DNA of 36,105 bases from an uncultured Oscillospiraceae bacterium (GCA_900543705.1 UQSL01000013.1:1-36105), one strand, 5' to 3'. Numbered from the stretch's first letter, positions 1 through 8,086 are shown. Notes: a model not told the origin generated them from the sequence alone. A program made the numbers and translations.

Positions 1-29
1 TCATTCCGTTTTTCTGCGCTTTTTTCTGT

Positions 30-653
30 CTATTTTTTCGGGAAGGGCTCAATACCGCACCAGTAGAGCATTTCAAAGGCATAAAAGGAAACAGGTTTGT
101 CCATCATTTCATAGGAAAATTTCTTGTATTCTTCCTTTGTCCAGAACAGCATTTCCTTGTGTTCCTCACTCCCCATATTTCCCACCTTTGCGGCAGGATT
201 GGAACGAAGTTCGTAATAGCGTACAGCGTGATTAAAGATAGCCGACAACTGATTGTGCAGCGTTTTCAGATAGGTCTGTGAGTACGGCTTTTTCTTTTCA
301 TCACGGTAGGCAAGCATTTCATTCTGCCAAGTGATAATCTCCTTTGTGGAAATCTCGCTGATTTTCAACTTGCCGAAATAAGGAAGTATCTTCGTGCGAA
401 TAATATGCTCTTTTGTCAGCCAAGTGTTTTCTTTCAGACGGTTTTTCACATCATTGATATACAGTTCCGTAAATGCTTCAAAGCTCATATCAAGGTCAGA
501 CGAGTTTTGTAGCTGGAACATTCGCTCCCATTCCTGTGCTTCTTTCTTTGTGGTGAAACCCCGCTTACATTTCTGCTTGCGTTCGCCTTTCCAATTCACA
601 TATCTCGCCATCACATACCAAGTTCCGTTGTCCTCATTTTTGAATACTGGCAT
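30..653 (-). pseudogene. Tyrosine integrase, C-terminally truncated
   Basis: This is a site-specific recombinase of the Tn916-like integrative element type. Residues 1-50 form the arm-binding N-terminal domain (MPVFKNEDNGTWYVMARYVN). Residues about 55-165 are the SAM-like core-binding domain. The reading frame then enters the catalytic domain and stops just after YWCGI, where family members continue with R-E-G-E and carry the first catalytic arginine. Instead it reads EPFPKK and a stop, giving 207 residues where about 380-400 are usual. All catalytic residues (R-H-R-Y) are therefore missing and the protein should be inactive. The start is well supported by AGGAGA upstream, and TAATG overlaps the stop of the excisionase-like gene, so the two are translationally coupled. 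The break lies near position 50. The sequence beyond it is not integrase and may be a deletion junction. Confidence 0.85.
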
Positions 654-841
654 TATTTACTCTCCTTTCCTGCTCCGTAGAGCCTTTCATAAAAATACTG
701 GCGGTTTACACGCCCTGCAATCGTAATAAATCCCTGTGCTTTCAGTTCCTCGTTCAGTTTTCTGATGAGCTTATAGGCATAGGGCTTTGATACGCTTAGT
801 TCCTGTGCCACATCATCGGCACGAATAAATCTGTTTTCCAT
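653..841 (-). CDS. Excisionase-like small HTH protein
   Basis: A 62-residue protein with an N-terminal helix-turn-helix (RADDVAQELSVSKPYAYKLI) of the MerR/AlpA excisionase type, followed by a basic tail. In integrative elements such proteins sit directly upstream of the integrase and bias recombination towards excision; here its stop overlaps the integrase start. AAAGGA lies upstream of the ATG. The gene looks intact although its partner integrase is truncated. It could instead be only a DNA-binding regulator of the element. The family assignment rests on size, the HTH and position. Confidence 0.75.
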   Translation of the reverse strand: MENRFIRADDVAQELSVSKPYAYKLIRKLNEELKAQGFITIAGRVNRQYFYERLYGAGKESK

Positions 842-988
842 ATCATCAGTCCTTTCATTAGTTTTTCAAGTTGCCGTTCTACCCGAATATCGTTCCTGCC
901 CCCATTTCAGCGGCGTTATCTCGCTCACTCTTGAACAAATCAAAAGGTCTTGGCGAAGTATCCTATTCGGACGGTCATTTAGTTTTTG

Positions 989-1116
989 CTAAGCATATCC
1001 GCTTAGTGTTTTCTATTATACTAAGCAAATACGCTTGTGTCAAGAGGTTTTTGAGAAAATGTTAAACTTTTTTGTTTCGTTTCCTCTTGACAATTCCTAA
1101 ACATATCTGCTATACT
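989..1116. promoter_or_regulatory. Divergent promoter/operator region of the element
   Basis: Two promoters face apart. On the minus strand TTGACA (1043-1038), a 17-bp spacer and TATAAT (1020-1015) form a consensus promoter for the excisionase-integrase unit. On the plus strand TTGACA (1087-1092), an 18-bp spacer and TATACT (1111-1116) drive the XRE gene. Three related 18-bp inverted repeats occur: CTAAGCATATCCGCTTAG (989-1006, perfect 6-bp arms), CTAAGCAAATACGCTTGT (1021-1038, exactly in the -35/-10 spacer of the minus promoter) and a weaker copy, CTAAACATATCTGCTATA (1097-1114, over the plus -10). The placement suggests one dimeric repressor, probably the XRE protein, silencing excision and controlling itself. 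The binding protein is inference. Confidence 0.75.
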
Positions 1117-1149
1117 GATTGCAGTACATAAGCAAGGAGTGTAAACACT

Positions 1150-1680
1150 ATGGCTATTGGCGAAAGAATACATTTTTTCAGGCTTTTGCGTGGTATGACG
1201 CAAAAATATCTTGGTACGGCTGTCGGCTTCCCCGAACGGAGCGCAGATGTGCGTCTGGCACAATACGAAACTGGCTCCCGTAAACCAAAAGCAGATTTAA
1301 CGGCTGCATTGGCACAGGTGCTTGATGTTTCCCCGCAGGCTCTTGATGTTCCCGATATTGACAGTTATATCGGGCTTATGCACACCCTATTTACCCTTGA
1401 AGATATTTACGGTCTGACCATCAGCGAAGCGGACGGAGAGGTCTGCTTAAGAATTGATAAGGGCAAAGGCAAGGAGGCTTATGAGCTTCTCAAAATGCTC
1501 TGTGCCTGGAAAGAACAGGCGGACAAACTGTCTTCCGAGGAAATCAGCAGGGAAGAATACGACAACTGGCGTTATTACTATCCGAAGTTCGATACCACAC
1601 AAATCTGGGCGAAAGTTCCCTCAAAAGAATTAAGCGACGCATTAGTCGAGCAATTCCAGGACAAGCTGAAAGATATGTAA
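1150..1680 (+). CDS. XRE-family HTH regulator of the element
   Basis: A 176-residue protein whose first ~70 residues are a Cro/CI-type helix-turn-helix (GERIHFFRLLRGMTQKYLG, then RLAQYETGSRKPKADLTAAL). The C-terminal half is acidic and helical and of unknown function. The family is common beside excisionase/integrase modules of Firmicute integrative elements. AAGGAG (1134-1139) precedes the ATG. Its promoter overlaps an operator-like inverted repeat related to two others in the opposing promoter, which suggests autoregulation and repression of the excision genes. The methyltransferase-like gene follows after about 20 bp and is probably co-transcribed. Confidence 0.8.
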   Translation: MAIGERIHFFRLLRGMTQKYLGTAVGFPERSADVRLAQYETGSRKPKADLTAALAQVLDVSPQALDVPDIDSYIGLMHTLFTLEDIYGLTISEADGEVCLRIDKGKGKEAYELLKMLCAWKEQADKLSSEEISREEYDNWRYYYPKFDTTQIWAKVPSKELSDALVEQFQDKLKDM

Positions 1681-1701
1681 AAACAGCGAGGAACAAATAC
1701 T

Positions 1702-2280
1702 ATGACTATTTTTCAAATATTGACTGCTATCATCTTGATTGTTTTCTATGCTTGCTACTATGCAAAGAAAATAGAGCAAACGAAAAAAGGAATCCGTACC
1801 ACGCAAATCGGAAAGGGAAAGCAAGGCGTTCCTCTATATATTGAAATTACAATGGGTATTGCAACATTCTGCGTTGTGGTCGTAGAGGTCATAAGCATTG
1901 TGTTAGACTGGTCTATTTCTCCTGTGTGGGTTAGAATTGCAGGACTAATTATCTCTGCATTTGGAGTCGCACTTTTTATAACAGCTATGCTTACAATGCG
2001 TGATAGTTGGCGTGCAGGCGTATCGAAAGATAAAACAGAGCTTGTCACATCAGGAGTATTCAAGATAAGCCGTAACCCAGCCTTTCTTGGCTTTGATCTT
2101 ATGTATTTAGGCGTTTTAATGGTATTTTTTAATTGGGTGCTTCTCATATTTTCAGCCTTTGCAATTCTCACGCTCCATTTGCAGATTGTAAACAACGAAG
2201 AGGACGCAATGTTATTGGCGTTCGGTGATGAATATCTGAATTACAAGAAAAAGGTAAACAGATATTTAGGAAGGAAATAA
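1702..2280 (+). CDS. Isoprenylcysteine/phospholipid methyltransferase-like membrane protein
   Basis: A 192-residue integral membrane protein with about five hydrophobic helices. The C-terminal part carries the ICMT/PEMT signature: GVFKISRNPAFLGFDLMYLG (residues ~125-145), then a helix and the NNEEDAMLLAFGDEYLNYKK segment that contributes to S-adenosylmethionine and headgroup binding. Members methylate lipid or isoprenoid-linked substrates; the bacterial substrate is usually unknown. GAGGAA upstream of the ATG supports the start. It appears to be cargo of the integrative element, following the XRE gene and ending at a terminator-like hairpin. The substrate and benefit to the element cannot be read from sequence. 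Confidence 0.75.
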   Translation: MTIFQILTAIILIVFYACYYAKKIEQTKKGIRTTQIGKGKQGVPLYIEITMGIATFCVVVVEVISIVLDWSISPVWVRIAGLIISAFGVALFITAMLTMRDSWRAGVSKDKTELVTSGVFKISRNPAFLGFDLMYLGVLMVFFNWVLLIFSAFAILTLHLQIVNNEEDAMLLAFGDEYLNYKKKVNRYLGRK

Positions 2281-2295
2281 ATAGGCAAACGGCAA

Positions 2296-2337
2296 AAAGC
2301 CCTTAGCCATGAGTTACTACCCACAGCTAAGGGCTTT
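2296..2337 (+). terminator. Hairpin after methyltransferase gene
   Basis: A perfect 12-bp stem, AAAGCCCTTAGC (2296-2307) with GCTAAGGGCTTT (2326-2337), has an 18-base loop. It lies 16 bp after the methyltransferase stop, and the second arm ends in TTT. This is a likely terminator of the XRE-methyltransferase unit. Confidence 0.65.
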
Positions 2338-2384
2338 CTAATATGGATTTATTTGTCGTACAGCCTGTCAATCATTCTGTAACC

Positions 2385-2487
2385 CATAAACCACTGGATT
2401 ACAAGAATAATGGCTCTTATATGACTGTTATCAAATTGTTATCAAAAGAACTCTTGAAACGCCGCAAACCTGCATAAACACTGGATT
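2385..2487 (+). repeat. Direct repeat pair near the guaA 3' end
   Basis: CATAAACCACTGGATT (2385-2400) recurs 88 bp later as CATAAACACTGGATT (2473-2487), differing by one missing base. The second copy ends 17 bp before the guaA stop. Short direct repeats next to an element end are typical integrase arm sites, but chance or another role is possible. No coding sequence is seen between 2281 and 2503. Confidence 0.4.
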
Positions 2488-2503
2488 TTTACGACCTCTC
2501 AAT

Positions 2504-4036
2504 TCATTCCCACTCAATAGTAGCTGGGGGCTTTGAGGTGATGTCATAGACAATACGGTTGATATGGCGCACCTCGTTGACAATACGGGAACTGATTTTC
2601 TCCAGCACATCGTAGGGGATTCGCGCCCAGTCGGCAGTCATAAAGTCGGTAGTAGTGACACCGCGCAGGGCCAGGGTGTAGTCATAGGTCCTGCCGTCGC
2701 CCATAACACCCACGGAACGGGTCGAGGTGAGTACGGCAAAATATTGATTGATACTGCGATCAAGATTTGCATTTACTATTTCCTCGCGAAAGATCGCATC
2801 TGCATCACGCAGGATATCAAGCTTTTCTTTGGTAATTTCCCCTATCACGCGAATCGCGAGACCAGGCCCTGGGAAAGGCTGGCGGAATACGAGATAATCG
2901 GGGAGTCCCAGTTCCAACCCAAGACGCCGCACCTCATCTTTAAAGAGCAGACGAAGCGGCTCGACAATTTCTTTGAAGTCGACATAATCCGGAAGTCCGC
3001 CCACATTGTGGTGGCTCTTGATAACCGCTGCGTCACCGAGTCCGGATTCAATGATATCCGGATAGATGGTTCCCTGGGCGAGAAAATCAACCGCACCGAT
3101 TTTTTTGGCTTCTTCTTCGAATACACGGATAAACTCTTCCCCAATGATTTTTCTCTTTTTCTCCGGTTCTTCCACACCGGCAAGTTTTGTGAGGAACCGC
3201 TTTTCTGCATTCACGCGGATGAAATTCAATTCTCTGCCTGCAAATGCGGCTTCGACCTCATCTCCTTCATTTTTACGCATCAGGCCATGGTCGACAAAGA
3301 TACAGGTAAGCTTGTCTCCGACTGCGCGGGAGAGAAGCGCAGCGACCACAGAAGAATCTACACCGCCGGAAAGGGCGAGCAAAACTTTTCCATTTCCGAC
3401 TTTCGCACGTACTTCCTCAATGGCAGTTTTCGCATAGCTTTCCATGTTCCAGTCGCCGGTGCATCCGCAAACATCGTAGAGGAAACGGCGAAGAAACTCG
3501 TTTCCGTTTTCAGTATGAGATACTTCCGGATGGAATTGCACACCGTAGAGCTTTTTCTTAGGATTTTGCATAGCGGCATTCGGGCAATGTGCAGAATGTG
3601 CTGCATTAGTGAATCCCTCAGGAAGCTTGGCAATATAGTCGGTATGGCTCATCCATGAGTCGGCCGTTGAGGGAAGACCATGGAACAGGACGCAGTCATC
3701 TGCATAGACGGTTTCTGTTTTGCCATATTCTCTGCTGTCTCCGGTTTTTACTTCACCGCCGAGCAGATGCGCCATCAGCTGGTTGCCATAGCAGATACCC
3801 AAGATTGGAATTCCCATCTCAAAAATTAGGGGATCGCATTTGGGGGATTCCTCCAGATAAACACTGTTGGGACCGCCGGTAAAGATTATGCCGGCAGGGT
3901 GCATTTCTTTAATTGTGTTCAAATCCGTTTTGTAGGAGTGGACTTCACAGTATACACCAAGATCACGCACACGGCGTGCGATGAGCTGATTATACTGACC
4001 GCCGAAATCCAGAATAATTACTAACTGATGAGCCAT
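2504..4036 (-). CDS. guaA: GMP synthase (glutamine-hydrolysing)
   Basis: Converts XMP, glutamine and ATP to GMP in the last step of guanine nucleotide synthesis; cytosolic. The 510-residue length is normal. The N-terminal class-I glutamine amidotransferase domain has nucleophile Cys82 in GICYGNQ and His169/Glu171 in QFHPE. The ATP pyrophosphatase domain has the P-loop LSGGVDSS (about 222-229). The C-terminal dimerisation domain ends in the conserved KPPATIEWE. It is monocistronic. The 3' end is intact and borders the integrative-element remnant, in line with guaA being a recurrent island integration site. The start is the first ATG (MAHQLVIILDFGGQ); a short G-rich stretch upstream is a weak ribosome site. 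No purine riboswitch was recognised in its leader. Confidence 0.97.
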   Translation of the reverse strand: MAHQLVIILDFGGQYNQLIARRVRDLGVYCEVHSYKTDLNTIKEMHPAGIIFTGGPNSVYLEESPKCDPLIFEMGIPILGICYGNQLMAHLLGGEVKTGDSREYGKTETVYADDCVLFHGLPSTADSWMSHTDYIAKLPEGFTNAAHSAHCPNAAMQNPKKKLYGVQFHPEVSHTENGNEFLRRFLYDVCGCTGDWNMESYAKTAIEEVRAKVGNGKVLLALSGGVDSSVVAALLSRAVGDKLTCIFVDHGLMRKNEGDEVEAAFAGRELNFIRVNAEKRFLTKLAGVEEPEKKRKIIGEEFIRVFEEEAKKIGAVDFLAQGTIYPDIIESGLGDAAVIKSHHNVGGLPDYVDFKEIVEPLRLLFKDEVRRLGLELGLPDYLVFRQPFPGPGLAIRVIGEITKEKLDILRDADAIFREEIVNANLDRSINQYFAVLTSTRSVGVMGDGRTYDYTLALRGVTTTDFMTADWARIPYDVLEKISSRIVNEVRHINRIVYDITSKPPATIEWE

Positions 4037-4089
4037 AAATTACCCCGACTTTCTATCAGAATTTGTATCTTTTATCATGCCATGAAATG

Positions 4090-4116
4090 GGCCGAAAAGC
4101 AAGGTGTTTTGCGGCC
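4090..4116. other. Hairpin upstream of guaA
   Basis: GGCCG (4090-4094) pairs with CGGCC (4112-4116), extended by AAAA/TTTT with one bulged base. It lies about 55 bp upstream of the guaA start. It could be a leader structure or simply upstream of the promoter. No T-run follows on the guaA strand, so it is not an obvious attenuator. Confidence 0.3.
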
Positions 4117-4255
4117 TTAGTGTATTTTTCGGTTTCCTTTACAAAAGAAGGACGCATAGGAGACGGTTTCTGGGCAAAAAAGGAGAACGAGACAAACAGG
4201 CCTATCACTCCGGATTAATTTGTGAAAAGCGTTACTGTAAACTCCATAGGCATAC

Positions 4256-4296
4256 AAAAACCAGGTGTCCGGCACTTTACCGGTCACCTGGTTTTT
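4256..4296 (-). terminator. Bidirectional terminator-like hairpin
   Basis: AAAAACCAGGTG (4256-4267) pairs with CACCTGGTTTTT (4285-4296), with a further CCGG/CCGG pairing inside. Each strand ends in a run of T. It probably insulates guaA from leftward read-through of the patatin cluster. Confidence 0.65.
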
Positions 4297-4529
4297 ATAC
4301 AGAATTCTAGTGCGGGCCGCAATCCCATCCTCCCAGTCTTTGCATGTGTAAACGTTGATCCAACCAGAAAATGATATCTGGTATAATACTTGGCAAAACA
4401 GAAAAAACACTGTGATTGGATGACGTCGTGGATTATGTTAGTAAGGGATGAGATAGTTGCCATGAAAGGTGGAAAAAACCTCCAAGCTTGTGAAAGCAAG
4501 TCAATGGCATTTTGCCATTAAACAGAGAG

Positions 4530-4720
4530 AAGACCTGTGTACGCAGAAACAGAAAACGACGGTGGATGATTATACTATCTACCTGCTGTGCCGCCGGTTG
4601 CAGGGGAGCTTCATGTATCCCGGCCTACCGTCTCTATTGCTCTCAAGGGCTTGGAAGAGGAGGGCTATCTGTTCTTGGACTGCGCCCATGAAACCCACCT
4701 AACCGAAATAGAAAATCACA
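4530..4720 (+). pseudogene. Remnant of a DtxR/MntR-like metal regulator
   Basis: The frame around 4596-4705 reads VAGELHVSRPTVSIALKGL and then EEEGYLFLD...HETHLTE. This matches the DNA-recognition helix and wing of DtxR/MntR iron- or manganese-dependent repressors (typically ELxVSRPTVS...GY...LTxxG). Upstream, another stretch (REDLCTQKQK) weakly resembles the family's N-terminal helix but is separated by codons that do not fit. After LTE the frame loses all similarity and lacks the metal-binding and dimerisation helices. I see no start and no full-length frame, so this is a decayed fragment. The rest of 4036-4800 shows only the two hairpins described separately. Confidence 0.55.
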
Positions 4721-4799
4721 GTTCCAGGGAGAATTACTCAAAGAATTCCGCTATTGACTTTCGAGAGAAGTGGAGAAAGGTTTTGATAGGGATTCTCTC

Positions 4800-5363
4800 T
4801 CAGTTTATTTCATCTTCCTGATTGGCATTGTCGTCCCGGTGCAGATCGTCGTCAAAATCTTCAAGCTCCTTACGCTCCTTTTCAGCCTGACGGCGGCGTT
4901 CCCACTGAGCGTCTTCATCATACTGCAACCTTGTATCGGAGAGCAATTTGATGGCAGTAATACAGATGCCAAGCGTGACGAGAAATGCATACAGGTCGCC
5001 GAACAGCAAAAAAAAGAGGCAGGCAGGGCAGAGAATATACAATCCCATCGGCTTGATTCCCGCAACCATGTCTGGAGATTTGTAGACAAGGTAGCATGCG
5101 AAAATATATCCTGCCACACAGGCCGTAAGGATAAGCGGGTTAATGCTGTACTTCATAAAGCTTAAAATGGAGGTGCTGCCAGCCACAGCTCCGGAACTGA
5201 CAGACCCGCCTGCCGCAGAGGCAAGCTCCGGATTTGCCGACTGAAACGCCAGGGGAATCGCATATTCCAAAACTAAGGCGATACCGGAAATCCACAGGGA
5301 GATAAACATCAGTTTTTTGAAGTATTTGTACAGGTAAATGTCTCTGATTTGGGGTTGTTTCAT
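4800..5363 (-). CDS. Membrane protein with acidic, charged C-terminal tail
   Basis: 187 residues, not recognised. There are about four hydrophobic segments: residues ~17-38, a Ser/Ala/Gly-rich stretch with a helix at ~65-90, and two helices at ~100-140. The cytoplasmic-looking tail (about 145-187) is highly charged: RRRQAEKERKELEDFDDDLH then a run of D, N and E. It starts about 20 bp after the patatin gene on the same strand and is probably the last gene of that cluster. Function unknown; co-transcription hints at a membrane role linked to the phospholipase. Confidence 0.65.
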   Translation of the reverse strand: MKQPQIRDIYLYKYFKKLMFISLWISGIALVLEYAIPLAFQSANPELASAAGGSVSSGAVAGSTSILSFMKYSINPLILTACVAGYIFACYLVYKSPDMVAGIKPMGLYILCPACLFFLLFGDLYAFLVTLGICITAIKLLSDTRLQYDEDAQWERRRQAEKERKELEDFDDDLHRDDNANQEDEIN

Positions 5364-5383
5364 TTTATCCTCCCGCTATGTAC

Positions 5384-6280
5384 TTATATTGTGGTGGAAT
5401 TGACATGGGTGAAGCTCACGCCGTCGAGCCCGGATAAAAACTCCCGAAGGGTTGGTATGGCGCGCTTCATATCCTGGTAGCCGTTTTGGTAGAGTGCATA
5501 GAGCTTATCATATTCCTTTTCGGTGCGGGAAACGGTGATGGGCTCCGAAGGACGCAGAACGAAGGCATTCCCGGCACGCTCCTGCCTGCTGACATAATCA
5601 AGCGTGTCGTTATAGTGCAGATGCCGGTCTCTCATGGCCTGTGCGAGCTTTTTGTATTTCGGGTACCGGATCCGACAGCTCCACCACATCTTATTCGGGG
5701 ACTTGCGGTATCCGGCGTTCTGGGTTAGGATGACAACGTTTTTTGAAAAACCCTGGGATTCAAAATAACGAAGCGGTATGGAGTCTGCTGTTCCGCCGTC
5801 GACCAGCTTTTGTCCATCGATGGTGACCGAGGGAGCCAGCATTGGCAGGGAACTTGACGCCCGAATCATGCGGTTCATCTCGTCCGGCGTAGTGCCGTCC
5901 GTACTCAAATATCTTGCCCCACCGGTCTTACAGTCGGTTGCGACTGCGGTGAGGTGGCAGCCGGAGGAGTAAAATGCATCGTAATCATAGGGGAGCAGGC
6001 GTTTGGGAATTTCATCAAAGATAAAATCCATTCCAAAGACAGAGCCTCGGGTAAAGAGTCCTGCATAGCTGATGTAGCGTTTATCCTCCACAAAACGGGT
6101 GTTAATTTCCAGATTTCGTCCCCGTTGCCCGGACAGATAGGAAGTGGCGTTGCACGCCCCTGCGGACACCCCGATGACATGATGGAAGAGGATATCCTCG
6201 TCAAACAGGCAGTCGAGCACGCCAATGGTATACAGTCCGCGCATGCCGCCGCCTTCGAGTACAAGGCCGACTTTTTCCAT
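5384..6280 (-). CDS. Patatin-like phospholipase
   Basis: A 298-residue serine acyl-hydrolase of the bacterial patatin (RssA/YlbK-like) family, expected to release fatty acids from membrane lipids. Visible features are the oxyanion-hole glycine loop LVLEGGGMRG (residues 7-16), the nucleophile elbow GVSAG with Ser39, and the catalytic Asp in DGG (Asp161), so the dyad is complete. The C-terminal ~100 residues (YPKYKKLAQAMRDR..., LRPSEPITVSRTEKEYDKLY) match the common DUF6363-type extension. No signal peptide. GGAAGGGATGG precedes the ATG. It lies between two short membrane protein genes with gaps of 33 and 20 bp. No cyclic-nucleotide synthase gene is nearby, so a CBASS-type defence role is not supported. 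Confidence 0.9.
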   Translation of the reverse strand: MEKVGLVLEGGGMRGLYTIGVLDCLFDEDILFHHVIGVSAGACNATSYLSGQRGRNLEINTRFVEDKRYISYAGLFTRGSVFGMDFIFDEIPKRLLPYDYDAFYSSGCHLTAVATDCKTGGARYLSTDGTTPDEMNRMIRASSSLPMLAPSVTIDGQKLVDGGTADSIPLRYFESQGFSKNVVILTQNAGYRKSPNKMWWSCRIRYPKYKKLAQAMRDRHLHYNDTLDYVSRQERAGNAFVLRPSEPITVSRTEKEYDKLYALYQNGYQDMKRAIPTLREFLSGLDGVSFTHVNSTTI

Positions 6281-6313
6281 AGTTCCATCCCTTCCGATAC
6301 TTTATTAATAAGA

Positions 6314-6739
6314 TTATCTGGACATCTCGTATTTTTGCAGTCCATGGTTTGTGAAAATAAGGTATCCAATCAGGCATACGGCAAACCAGATAGTCAAAAT
6401 GCCGGAAAACTGCCGCTCTGCCAGCAGGTAGATATAAACAAACACGACGTCCGGTATGGAAATGGCCAGCAGGAAAATAAGTGTTGGTTTTTTCAGTACC
6501 GAACAGTAAGCGGGGGTATCTGTCCTTTTGATATCCGTGCCCCGCATCCACAAAATGGGGACAGGATGGTTTTTGGCACACAGTGCTATGAAGATAGAAA
6601 ATACTGAGCTCCAAGCAAATACAAGGAGATAGGTGCCAATGGCAAAATCGCTGCACAGCATAAAGATGCCGACACTGAACAACAGCAGGGAAAAAAGCAA
6701 AAGCAGAATGCCCCGCCAGCCGCGAATCAGACTCTTCAT
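6314..6739 (-). CDS. Small four-helix membrane protein
   Basis: 141 residues, family not recognised. Hydrophobic segments lie at about 8-30, 35-55, 86-105 and 112-130, with a short basic N-terminus (MKSLIRGWRG). A G-rich ribosome site, AGGCGGG, precedes the ATG. It is followed after 33 bp by the patatin gene. Upstream, tmcAL ends about 90 bp away on the same strand, so transcription from that gene is possible. Confidence 0.6.
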   Translation of the reverse strand: MKSLIRGWRGILLLLFSLLLFSVGIFMLCSDFAIGTYLLVFAWSSVFSIFIALCAKNHPVPILWMRGTDIKRTDTPAYCSVLKKPTLIFLLAISIPDVVFVYIYLLAERQFSGILTIWFAVCLIGYLIFTNHGLQKYEMSR

Positions 6740-6828
6740 GGAGTCCCGCCTTTCTTCATAAAATTAACAGCTTCTATCCTACTAAAATTTTGTGAACAGA
6801 ATGTAACGAAGAGTCCTTTTTTCTGTTT

Positions 6829-8055
6829 TTACACTTCCATGCAGTCATTTTCCTGGCGGATAATAACCGGATTGTCGAGAAATTCCCCGCGTGAGCCATC
6901 CAAAGCACAAAGCCCGATGGAGTAAAGGTTTTGGGCGAGATCCTCGATTTGGACAAATCTTTGACAGGAAGGGGAGAGCCGCTCTAGTTCCGCGCTCTTG
7001 GAACGGAGAAAAAAGCCGGGGGAGGTGTTTTGAACACGCAGGATTTCCTGCCCGCGCCGGTTAAATCCCAAAATCTTGGCACAGGGCGGAGGTTGGTGCG
7101 CATCCTGTTCTCTGATACCGAGACAGGCGCTGAGCAAAATCCTTCGCAGGCGCGCATTGGGGTAGCGTTTTGCTGCAAGCAGGGATAGCAGAGTGCTGTA
7201 ATCAGGGGAGTCCCGCACCGCTTCATAAATGCGGTTGTGCAGTCCCTCTGCACAGTCGGCGGCGTCTGCAAGCTCCCGTTTGGACTTACCGCGCAGGCAA
7301 AAGAGCGCCGCCGCATCGAGTTCAGACCGCCGTAAAAAAATGCGCCCCTCTTGCACTGCCTGGCGATAGACGGACATGGCGGGCTCCGGGACATAAGGGG
7401 AAAGTGATTCGATCTGCCGCTTTTGAAAGGATTCTCTCAACAGGCTTGCGCTTGCAAAGCCATCCTGCGGCTGCATCTGTTCGTGGCGGACGCCTTTTCT
7501 CAGAACAGTCTCCGGCTGGATCGGGCTTTTTAGCCTTATGAGCCATTTAAGGTACTCCACAGCCAAGGTGTCATTCGGATTGGACAGAAGCTCTGCGATT
7601 TTTGGTGAGAACAACTCTGCTGTTGCATGCATCCGTGCCGGGGCAAAAGCTTCCCCAGATTTCATTCGCTCCTTGGTTCTTAACAGTACCCGCGGGTCAA
7701 GTACCGCCTGAGCCGCCTGGCGGAGGAGGCGGATATCCCCGCATTCGCTGCCGAAATGGACGGCATCCACACAGCCGAGACGGTCGAGAATTGACATGGC
7801 GCCATAGGCAAAGCGCTCGGCACGCGCCATCGCATAGACAGTGGGAAGCTGCACCACTAAATCCGCGCCGCTGGACAACGCTGCCTTTGCCCGCACATGC
7901 CGGGGAAACAGGGCGGGAGAGCCGCGCTGGACAAAATCCCCGCTCATGACACACAGGATATGGGTGGCCCCCATCTGCCTTGCCTGTTGTATTTGCCAGG
8001 CATGCCCGTTGTGAAACGGGTTGTATTCACAGATGATGCCGGTGATTTTCCTCAA
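6829..8055 (-). CDS. tmcAL: tRNA(Met) cytidine acetate ligase
   Basis: YlbM/TmcAL-type nucleotidyltransferase that activates acetate with ATP and acetylates C34 of elongator tRNA-Met. The N-terminus reads KITGIICEYNPFHNGH, the HxGH-type ATP-binding motif. Also visible are VMSGDFVQRG, the FGSECG segment and LSNPNDTLAVEYLK. The frame stays open upstream into ackA, but homology begins at RKITGI. I therefore choose the TTG at 8055, preceded by GGGAGG at 8072-8067; this gives 408 residues, close to the family length of about 400-415. It is divergent from ackA: an acetate-consuming tRNA modifier beside an acetate/acetyl-phosphate enzyme, which may be coincidence. Confidence 0.9.
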   Translation of the reverse strand: MRKITGIICEYNPFHNGHAWQIQQARQMGATHILCVMSGDFVQRGSPALFPRHVRAKAALSSGADLVVQLPTVYAMARAERFAYGAMSILDRLGCVDAVHFGSECGDIRLLRQAAQAVLDPRVLLRTKERMKSGEAFAPARMHATAELFSPKIAELLSNPNDTLAVEYLKWLIRLKSPIQPETVLRKGVRHEQMQPQDGFASASLLRESFQKRQIESLSPYVPEPAMSVYRQAVQEGRIFLRRSELDAAALFCLRGKSKRELADAADCAEGLHNRIYEAVRDSPDYSTLLSLLAAKRYPNARLRRILLSACLGIREQDAHQPPPCAKILGFNRRGQEILRVQNTSPGFFLRSKSAELERLSPSCQRFVQIEDLAQNLYSIGLCALDGSRGEFLDNPVIIRQENDCMEV

Positions 8056-8086
8056 AATCCGCTGCGCCTCCCTTTTGGCAAAAAGC

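Noticed and set aside
1..7. TCATTCC at the window start matches the last bases of guaA (2504-2510) and could be the far attachment site
   Set aside because: Seven bases are too few and the match stops at once; nothing else supports an attachment site there.
2564..3658. 364-residue open frame on the plus strand opposite guaA
   Set aside because: It lies wholly antisense to a clearly conserved guaA, has no ribosome site and no recognisable protein features.
5384..6280. Patatin as a CBASS-type anti-phage effector
   Set aside because: No cyclic-oligonucleotide synthase, sensor or accessory gene is adjacent; the sequence fits the ordinary RssA/YlbK-like group.
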